Assembly: GCA_029204225.1 (NCBI GenBank) | Contig: CM055097.1 | Location: 35,714,804-35,778,803 of the forward strand | DNA: 64,000 nucleotides | Direction: 5' to 3' | From: Diphasiastrum complanatum | Taxonomy: Eukaryota > Streptophyta > Lycopodiopsida > Lycopodiales > Lycopodiaceae | Shown here: in pieces, positions 55,912 through 64,000 of the stretch | Numbering within the stretch: the stretch's first letter is position 1 | How the letters are laid out: every line of letters begins with the position of its first letter | The notes under the pieces: model-generated | What the model was told of the DNA's origin: nothing | The model's database searches: none | What the model saw: only the letters and a program-made list of their open reading frames with translations | Made by a program: the position numbers and the translations under genes

Positions 55912-57208
55912 ATGCTGAAAGATAAGCAACTTGTCAAGAATCGTAGGATAGGGCATGACACAGTTCAACTTGGGAATCACAACAAAATAGTAGTAGAAGG
56001 CATAGGAAGTCTTGAACTTCCATTGCTCAATGGTGAACTTCAAGACATTCCAGGAGCCCTCTATGTGCCTGAACTAAGGAAAGAGATTCTGCTTTCTATG
56101 GTGAAAGTGACAGACATAGGGTTGAAAGTACTCTTTAATGACAAAGAGGTATTGTTCCTAGAACCATAAGCATGGACCATCGGAAGTGTGCTTGCACGCG
56201 GCCCATGCATTGGCAACTTGTACGAACTGGAGATTTATGCTCATGCTTCAACAGACAGAAGCTATGAATGTGAATGACCAACAAGATGAAGTTACATTAT
56301 GGCACAAGCATTATGGAAAGGTCAACATGCAGGCCTTGGTGGAGATACAGAAGCTTGACATGGTAAATGGCATGAATTTCACCAAGCCAACTAAGTTATG
56401 AATTTGTGAAGCATGCAAAAAATGTAAGCTGCATCATAGAAGACTCTACACAGCCATTGGCAGCAAAGCAAATGAATTTTTGGCATTAGTTCATTTTGAA
56501 CTTTGTGGGCCAATGGAGATACCTAGCATTGGAGGAGCATCTTACTTCATCATTTTTATTCATGATCTCAGCCGAAGGACAGTCATTCACTTCCTTCACA
56601 AGAAGAGCGATGCATTGGAAGCTTCAAAAAAATTTCGAGCAATGGCTGAGAAGCAGACATGAAAGCAGTTCAAAACTCTCAGAGAAGATGGAGGAGGAGA
56701 ATTTGTTGACAATGCATTTCGGAATTTTTGCATTGCGGAAGGCATTTAACGACAGTTTACCACTAGGTACACTCCACAACAAAACGCTGATGCAGAGCGT
56801 AAAAATTGCACCATAATCAAATCAACGAAAAGCATGCTTGTCCAAGCAAAGTTAGACAAGAAATTTTAGGCGGAGGCAACAGCTACTACTATTTACATCT
56901 AGAATCGTTTGCTTACAATTGTGATTGATGGTAAGACCCCAGAAGAGGTATGGACAAGGCACAAGCCTGATGTGTCATATTTCAGGGTTTTTGGCAGCAT
57001 AGCTTACATGCATATGTCTAAGGAACTTAGGAAGAAACTAGATGACAAAAGTATTAAGTCAATATTTGTTGGCTATGTGCTTGAGCATAAGGCTTACAAG
57101 TTGTTTGATCTAATAACTCAAAAAGGGCCCTATAAGAAACTTGAACTTAGTGAGAGAATGATTAGAGAGAGAAAGTATAAATGGCAAGATTTGTTGTCGT
57201 TTTTCTAG
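55912..57208 (+). pseudogene. 5'- and 3'-truncated copia fragment (element E): protease end to integrase
   Basis: It starts in the second half of the protease (VQLGNHNKIVVEGIGSLELP, GALYVPELRKEILLSM). The pre-integrase follows (VTLWHKHYGKVNMQALVEI). The integrase is at 56480-57120 in several frames (FELCGPMEIPSIGGASYF, IHDLSRRTVIHFLHKKSDAL, then KTPEEVWTRHKPDVSYFRVF and IFVGYVLEHKAYKLFDLI). RT and LTRs are absent. Stops and frameshifts are frequent. The sequence before it continues, across the CACTA element, into 52.6-52.77 kb, so the CACTA probably inserted into the 5' part of this element. Confidence 0.85.
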
Positions 57209-57734
57209 TTTTTGGTGCTGCCCACCATCTAACTAGCGTGGTTAACTAATTTTTAACTCAAATAAACACGTCGACTAAGCATGTGATCGACTGTCCACGC
57301 TACCACGAAGCTTTTGTTCATGCATTTATGAAGGAGTTTGGTTGCGCCATATCACTAGCGTAAGGAGGAGGAGAAGATAAATTTTGGTGTTCCCTCCAAA
57401 AATCTTTGAAAACATTTCAAAGGTAGATTATATAACATGCTTGTTTAATGATTTACATGCCTGTTTTGGTTTCGTGTGAATCGTTTTTCTCGTTACATGA
57501 TTTAGTTTGTTTGATTTTGAAATAATGGCAAAGTTTGGTCTTCATTTTGTGCTCCCATTCAATTGTGCTCCAATTTATAAGAAAAACACCAAAGTTGGTC
57601 AGATCAATGAGACCTGTAAGAAAAAACCTAGAGAAAATAATTGTAGAGATATTGATTTGTAGACGGTTGGATAAATTTATCCCAAAGATCCAAGTACAGG
57701 ATGTTTTCTAGACTTTCAAACTACAGGCCAATTA

Positions 57735-60090
57735 TTGAATTTTGTGTGTAATGGACATAGTGGATTGTTGGGATATTGTCAAAAGTTGAGTCAATACGGG
57801 ATGAATGAAGCAATGAAGCGAACACAAGTTTTGGAGTATTTGTTGATTCAAACAAATAATGAGAAGGCAATACTTCAAGAAAATTTGCAGAAACAAATGT
57901 GCGAGAATATGACATTGAAATCCAATATATCATAATTGCAAACTAATTTTACCGATCTTCAAATATCCAATCAAGTTATGTTGAGAGATGTTGATAATTT
58001 TAAAAGGAAAAGCTTGAATGTTATTGCTGAAGGTGCAGTTCTCAAGAGAAAATTAAATATAAGAAAACACAAACGACTTTCAAAAAAAGACAGAGACGAT
58101 ATGTCTTCAAGAGGTGGAACCAAGAAGAAAAGGATTCAAGCGCAAGTAAGTATTAATTAAAAGAGCAATGACGCTTGCTAAGTTTTTATGTGCTTGTTTT
58201 TCTAGTGCTTGCTATTTTTTTTAAGATTAAGTTTATTATTATGTCTTGCAGATCAGGCGAGAGAACATTTTAAAAATTCTACGATTTTGGAAAATCTTTG
58301 GGTTCCATATTGTCATCAAAAACTACAAAAAAATTGTTAAAAAATTCTCGTTATGACAGGATTAAGAATGATATTGTTGTAGTGATTATAAAAAGCATTC
58401 AAGATGTCTTGGATGCAAGAATTATCCAGGGAGCATGTGATGATTCAAGAATTAGTCATAAAGCATATACTCTATTATTTAAAGTTGTACAGGAGGCCTT
58501 TGCAAATGTGAAGATTCAAAAGCTACCTCTCCCTTGTCCATTTAGAGTAAAAAAAACAAGATATTATCTTAATGAGAGTATGACTATGCTTATAGGTGAA
58601 CCATTTCATATCAATAAATTGTATACATGTGAGAGTGGAACATTGGAATACAATGAGTCCAACAATTTATTTTTGGATATTAACAAAGTAGTGGCATACA
58701 GGAAATATTACAAAATATTTGAAAGAGAAGTCCATGAAAAATTGATATTGGTTATTAAACTTGATGAGTCTGAAATTGTTAAGGGACAAAAATTGGAACG
58801 GGTAAGTATCACCTTTATGAACAAAGCATTGAACAATACTGAAAATGTTGAAGATGATTTATCATTTAGTGTTCAACCAGAGAATGAAATATGGTGGTTA
58901 GCAACATTTTAGGTATATTTCAATTTTACTTATTATTGTATTTTATCATCTAAGTTTGTTAATGTCAATGTTCATAACTTTGTATGTGTTTGTTACTTTT
59001 CAGGTTTTAAAAGACGACCATGTTATCTTGTCGTGGATTTTTTCGACATCAAATTATGCAAAGATTATTGAAGAGCACATGGTTGGAAACAAAATATATG
59101 TGCCAAACTATGGCATGTTTCAAATTTTATGGCATCTTGCAGGTGATTTAAAGACACTGAAATGTATGTATAATGTTTCGCATGGGGCAAATACTAAACA
59201 TCCTTGTTTGTATTGTATGAAGAATTGTAAAGACTTGAATTTGACAAGATCAAAACTTGGTCCAACAAGAGATTGAGAGGATCCAAACTTTAGACCTGTG
59301 TTGGCAATTCCGTTGATCGATGTTCACATATGCACATTGCATGCTGAGGTACGAATTATTGAAAAATTGATTTACAATCATATTTTGTATGTCTGGAATA
59401 CCAAACCTGAATCGACCTCTAAAATTGGAATTGAGAGATTACAGCAAATACTTTCAAAAGCAGGTTTGCACAAGGGGAATGTAAAAATAGAAAAAAGTGA
59501 AAAACTATCAACTAAATCAGGGAACGTTCCAAATAAGCCATCTGTTGGAGGTGCAAAAGCTAGAAGGTTTTTGTCCAATCACACTGGAAAGTCTTCTACC
59601 ATGACATACAATGTTTGGAAAGACATTGTTGTAGCATCAAACAACTTTGGAGATAGGGGTAACACAAGATTAAAAAAAGCTACAGTATGGCAAAATCTCG
59701 ACAATTTGATTGGCATGTTGCGAAAAGAAAAGTTATCTAAAAATGACATTGCAAATTTTTAAAGATATTACGAGACATTTGTCAAATCGGTAGTAGAATG
59801 TTGGGGAAAGGATCATGTTACCCACTATATGGTAATTCAACATTTGTTTTTGAGAAAAAAATCATACAACAACGTTATATATTTGATTTTTGATATATGT
59901 ATTTCACTGGTTGCAGCATATTCTATTATATCACACCACATTTTTTGCAAAAGAATATGGAAGTATGAGCATATGGTCTTCTCAAGGTATGGAGAAACTA
60001 CATTGGCAAGCAAGAAGAGCTTTTCATCGAGCAACCAACCATGGAGGATATAATTCAAAGAGATGCTATTCATATCAATTATTTCAATAG
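57735..60090 (+). pseudogene. Spliced DDE-transposase-like gene, copy T3
   Basis: Four exons are proposed: 57735-58145, 58252-58912, 59004-59831 and 59919-60090, with introns GTAAGT..TTGCAG, GTATAT..TTTCAG and GTAATT..TTGCAG. Exon 1 is coiled-coil-like and basic (KRKLNIRKHKRLSKKDRDD). Later motifs are IKLDESEIVKGQKLERVSIT, ILWHLAGDLKTLKCMYNV, a Cys pair HPCLYC, LIDVHICTLHAEVRIIEKLI, QGMEKLHWQARRAF and TNHGG. The Asp, AGDLK and QGMEK positions fit a DDE triad. Stops at 58910, 59274 and 59760 each look like C-to-T changes (CAG, CGA, CAA), and one more break lies near 58271. The family name is unknown to me; relatives occur widely in eukaryotes as transposases. Terminal repeats were not found. 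Confidence 0.65.
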
Positions 60091-60230
60091 TTTTGTAGAC
60101 GAGCACAGTTTAGATATCAATCAAATATTCAACAAATCTCATTTCATCCAAAAAGGCATTTTAACATCTGAGGAAAAACAGTTCAACTTCATCATCGTTA
60201 TAGAAAAACAAATCTTGTACAACTAAAACA

Positions 60231-60656
60231 TTACATCTTCTCATTGGTATTAAAGGTCAATTGAGCAGTATGGTCATGAAGAAATTGTCTCCTCTCATAT
60301 GGATCCAATTGCTCAATCGATCTTCTTTTTCTCAACTCTATGTAACTTGCGTACACTACTAAAACAGACGATCTTTTGGGTACATTTTCAGAAACATAAC
60401 CCAATATTTTTACAGCTATATCCCTCTTGACAAAAATGATTTTGTATGTATTGTTGGGATATCTATGTCCATCACAAAAATAAGACAATGCCTTAGTTCC
60501 TGCTTGTGAATAAAAGTTATCATGCTGAATACAAATTTCATTATGTACAAAGTAATTAAGGTAATGGCACAATGTTGAATCCTTTTGCCCAACAACATTT
60601 TGGGCACCTCCTCTTCTCGTAGCAAAATCATCAACTTCAATTGTGTCTGGCAACAT
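60231..60656 (-). CDS. Uncharacterised ORF convergent with T3, 141 codons
   Basis: It starts MLPDTIEVDDFATRRGGAQN and contains LCHYLNYFVHNEICIQHDNF, YIELRKRRSIEQLDPYERRQ and an end FNTNEKM. It has no stop over 141 codons and converges with T3, 140 bp from its end. No domain is recognised. It could be a second gene of the same transposon or a host exon; the copia LTR at 60796 lies about 140 bp upstream of its start. Confidence 0.35.
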   Translation of the reverse strand: MLPDTIEVDDFATRRGGAQNVVGQKDSTLCHYLNYFVHNEICIQHDNFYSQAGTKALSYFCDGHRYPNNTYKIIFVKRDIAVKILGYVSENVPKRSSVLVVYASYIELRKRRSIEQLDPYERRQFLHDHTAQLTFNTNEKM

Positions 60657-60795
60657 AAATACGAAATTTTGTAGTCATTTTAATTTTCAGATGGATCTTA
60701 GTTCAGTACATTGCTAAATATGATTATGATGGAATAAGATATTACCATGTCATGCTTGTCATACTCCAACAATCCTGTCGCACCCAAGTCATGCC

Positions 60796-61911
60796 TATTG
60801 GATTTATCTCCTTTACTCTCTTGAATCCTATGTTAATCTGCCTCCATTCATGTTGTTGCATTTTTACTCATGTTGTCGCACAGTCTGCATATTTACATGT
60901 AAAATAAGATAGACGAATAAAACGCGACTGTCTGCATAAATACAAGTAAATTTCCACAGGCGAAAAAGGCAAAAAATGTGACACTGTGTTTTTAAACGTG
61001 ATTTCTGACGGGCGAAAAAGTTGACACTGCTGAAGGCACACTGTAAATCAAATCTTTAGGCTTCTGTCAAAGTGACGCATTTTTCGCATCTTCACCAACG
61101 TTCATTTCAGCGAAGGCCGACGTTGCGGCTTCTCACGCTCGTCCCACACAACTGTGCAAACAGATTTGACAATGACAGCAACCACCCACGATCTCCCACA
61201 TATAGCACATCCACTTTGTACTTTCTTCATCTACACACCTGTAAAAATATGTATATATTGAATACCATATGCATATTCTGTATGATGTGAGAACTTAGAT
61301 GAGAAACAAGCAACAAGCATTATATCATCAAAAGCTTATCAGAGATAGACAAAGTAGATGCTTTCGCGCATTGATTCTTTGTATTGTCAATGATAGGTTT
61401 ATTCTTTTTTCAGATTGGATTAGCTTTGTGAAGCACGCGGTTTCATCTGCTATTGTCTTGTGTTCACCTGCATTATTGACCTATATATTTCGCTATACTT
61501 AATCTAATTACAGCTCTGTTTGTTCTACGTTCAGTTTTGTGTCAATATTGCTATACTTTTCTACATTCTGTGTGACTCTCTTATTGCTTAATCTGGTAGC
61601 CTGTTCTTCGCAAATTATTTGCGACTAATAATTTTTCCAATTGTTTGCAACAAATTATCTTTCTGATGTGTTGTTGATTAATGTTTGGCTACGTAATTAG
61701 ATCGAACATGATTTCTATCACTAACATTCTGTTCGAGTTTGATAGGCGTAGTCATGCTTAGGGAAAGAGTGAGATAGCTCATTCTGCTGCGCACGAACAC
61801 TTTTCGTTCAAGTTCATTTCTCTTTTGAGTTTCGAGTTCGCTTCTTTTTCGTGTTCGTTTCTTTTTTAGCTATGTTTGTTTCTCACACTCACACACCCTC
61901 TTTTCCCAACA
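60796..61911 (+). repeat. Complete copia family A LTR (1.1 kb)
   Basis: It runs from TATTGGATTTATCTCC (expected TGTTGG) to CTTTTCCCAACA and is followed by the primer site TGGTATCAAAGC at 61912. It is the most complete copy of the family in the window and serves as reference for the pieces at 28557, 30702 and 48492. About 90 bases of internal sequence follow (to about 61998), and then the element breaks off. Confidence 0.85.
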
Positions 61912-62111
61912 TGGTATCAAAGCTATTTTTGTAGCCTGATAAGCTTCCACAGTAATAAAACTCTACTAGCTGATAGAGTAATTGTCTTCTTGTTTTGTTG
62001 ACATTAAATCTCTGCATTTGATAATAAACATTGCAAATAGTCTATCAATAAATCATTGTTACTAAATAGTAGAAAAACAATTACATAACAGACTATTCAA
62101 ATACAAATTCT

Positions 62112-62366
62112 TCATTTCCAAAAGTTTATGTAATCCATATTTGATCTCTTTCTTTTGCGGAATGCACCTTTTGATGAGGGATGCATCACAACCCATTGAA
62201 ACTTTTTGTATGTGCATGGTATCCATAACACTTCAGAATCCCTTTCATTACAGACAGTGACCGAATTAATCGCACTACGTGGTCTTCGATTGCACATGCA
62301 TAGCAGTGCAAGATACAAAACGATTGATAATGTACACTGAAAATAAACTATCTTTAAACCATCCAT
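62112..62366 (-). CDS. Weak uncharacterised ORF, 84 codons
   Basis: It starts MDGLKIVYFQCTLSIVLYLA (a hydrophobic start) and ends in a basic stretch (SSKGAFRKRKRSNMDYINFW). No domain is recognised. It lies between the truncated copia LTR element and the next copia element, and may be an exon of the same minus-strand unit as 60231-60656, separated by the LTR. The evidence is thin. Confidence 0.2.
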   Translation of the reverse strand: MDGLKIVYFQCTLSIVLYLALLCMCNRRPRSAINSVTVCNERDSEVLWIPCTYKKFQWVVMHPSSKGAFRKRKRSNMDYINFWK

Positions 62367-62519
62367 GCAAGTTAGTTAAACTACAATTAGTTAAACCATT
62401 TTTGTTTTCTTGACTCGGGCAGTCTTTTGCTGACGGGCAACAATATATTATCCTGTGAAAAATTGCCTACATTGGCAAATCTAGCCATGTAGAATATTGT
62501 AGATTTTGTCAATATTGTG

Positions 62520-63145
62520 TGTTGGTTACTTGAATGGCCAAAGTGCCACTTGTACATTCACACCTAAAGTAGGTTGCCACGAGTCAAGACGAGTGGTTGT
62601 GTCCATTTGGTAGTGATTCCTACTTTGTAGGATCTAGACCATGATTTATGATGAGATTTGTACCTACCATGCACCTACCAAGCATGACTCTTGGATCTAG
62701 GCTAGGGTTTTCATATTAGGGCAAGAAAGTGGAGTCTACTTCCCTATTACATGCTGGATTTTTACCTAACTTAGCAAAGGAAGTGTGTTTTACTATGTAT
62801 TCCCATTCTCCATAGTGAGAAGATAGAAACTTTTTGGAGCCTCAAGGAGAAACTCGTGTTTCCTCTCATTGTATGGTGATTGCTCTTGATTTTCAATGAA
62901 ACTCAACTTTGGCACATTGTAAACACTGTCTACAGGCCGTACTATAGCCTTATTTCCACACGTGTGGAGTTGGATTACACTTATTGATCAATGCTTTGAT
63001 TGTCTCTACTTGTTTACTATCAAGCTGCTAAACTAGATCTTGTTTTCTGATGACTAGTTTCTAATAGATTGTTTAACAAGCATACAATCAACCTTGTGGA
63101 TCATTTAAAGTTCCATTTATGGTCCTTAGTATTGTACTTTTCACA
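62520..63145 (+). repeat. Left LTR of copia element D (start uncertain)
   Basis: The end TTTTCACA is fixed by the following primer site TGGTATCAGAGCCAAGTACAAG (63146). TGTTGGTTACTTGAATGG at 62520 is the best start, giving about 626 bp. It resembles the LTR of element C near the end and also carries CACACGTGTGG (62959). Confidence 0.55.
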
Positions 63146-63776
63146 TGGTATCAGAGCCAAGTACAAGGCTATTGATCAGTGTTTGAATCTAATCCAATTT
63201 TAGTAGATTTTGGTGCAAAAAGCTAGTATTGGAAGGGCAAGCTGGTATCCAAGTTTTGGTGAGGGAATTTGATCCCAAACATTTTCAGGATCAAAATCCG
63301 TACTATTCACACATGTGGGCATCTCTGAACCAGCATTTAATAACCCATATTCATTGGATCACAGAAAATTCATCTGGTGTCAGTTTGATGTAATTTTTAG
63401 TGCAAATCCTAGGATAAGCTACCAAGATCACTTGCCATTGATTAGTTTTGAATTTGTTTCATGAAAAATAATTAATCTAGGCTGATTTCAGACCTTCTTA
63501 AAGTGGAAACCAGGTCTTGAAAGTACATCAAAGTGAATGAGAGAGATAGAGTCAGTTTTGTCCAATAATAGCCAAGATTGGCAAGATTTGCTTGAGAGTA
63601 GTTTTCACCTCATCTTATTTTCATTCCAGCTTTGTGAGGGAGTTATAGAACTATGATTACAAGTCCATCTGTTGGATTAGAAGTCAACATTTGAGTGAAA
63701 CACTACAAGTTAGAAACCTTTGTGGGTTTCAGATTCAAACAAATCTATATCTTGTGTGTAGAATCTTACTAGTAAG

Positions 63777-64000
63777 ATGGGATCAGTGGGAGCCTACCTT
63801 CTAGAAGCTAGTGAGAGGTTAAATTCTACCAATTATGCTATTTGGAAAGTGAGGATGGAGTCACTAATGGTGCTCTAGGATCTTTATGAGTTTCTAATAG
63901 ATGATGAAGATGAACCTCTAGGTGCACAGGAATAAGTGAGATACAAGACGAGGTCTAGGCTTGCACTTCACTGTATTAAGATGAATGTAAGCAATGATCT
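63777..64000 (+). pseudogene. Start of copia gag (element D), runs off the window
   Basis: The gag start at ATG 63777 reads MGSVGAYLLEASERLNSTNY followed by AIWKVRMESL. It is a clear relative of the gag of element C (41197). Stops occur near 63876 and 63933. The element continues beyond the right edge. Confidence 0.85.

Overview
This window looks like nuclear DNA of a land plant with a large, repeat-rich genome. The one intact host gene has plant-type GT-AG introns and an N-terminus like a plastid transit peptide. Almost everything else is mobile DNA: Ty3/gypsy chromoviruses, Ty1/copia elements, a CACTA transposon, a Tc1/mariner-like palindromic element, a foldback element and two kinds of DDE-transposase-like gene. 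The LTR primer sites are of the plant TGGTATCAGAGC type. Very long introns filled with LTR elements are typical of ferns and gymnosperms, but I cannot place the species.

Layout. 1-4.6 kb: AT-rich intergenic DNA with small tandem duplications and a 24-base G run. About 4.6-27.2 kb: one host gene on the + strand. It has a likely non-coding first exon near 4.6-5.0 kb and coding exons at 8217-8750, 25879-25950, 26263-26406, 26635-26749 and 27071-27210, which together give 334 codons with consistent phase. Its 17-kb intron holds a nested stack. Chromovirus 1 (9521-24456) carries a solo LTR (13545-14423) and chromovirus 2 (from 14677) in its right LTR. Chromovirus 2 carries, in its left LTR, a non-autonomous LTR element (14863-18110) that has captured a methionine sulfoxide reductase A (MsrA) fragment. 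In its integrase region it carries a 1.16-kb palindrome-ended transposon (22317-23480), which itself contains a 604-bp GC-rich foldback (22572-23175).

28.5-31.1 kb: a rearranged copia element with its LTR split into two oppositely oriented parts. 31.1-37.4 kb: an acidic ORF, then an AT-rich tract with 13 complete copies and one half copy of a near-palindrome (consensus CCATCCGCCGCGGCGGATGG). Within the tract lie a 90-bp-arm hairpin and one captured WD40 exon. 37.6-45.7 kb: two oppositely oriented copies of a DUF7869-type transposase-like gene flanking an internally deleted copia element. 46.2-49.4 kb: the pol half and 3' LTR of a copia element of the same family as that at 28.5 kb. 49.4-52.8 kb: mostly unassigned. 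52771-55679: a CACTA element with a 3-bp target duplication. 55.9-57.2 kb: a copia fragment. 57.7-60.1 kb: a spliced DDE-transposase-like gene with a convergent ORF. 60.8-62.0 kb: another copia LTR. 62.5-64.0 kb: the start of a copia element that runs off the window.

Apart from the host gene, nearly all coding regions carry stops, frameshifts or deletions. Many of the stops are explained by C-to-T or G-to-A changes, as expected of old methylated transposon DNA. The points most worth a second look are the MsrA-carrying element, the palindrome cluster whose flanking arms co-vary, the two transposase-like families, and an in-frame 93-bp duplication of the last 3' splice site of the host gene.
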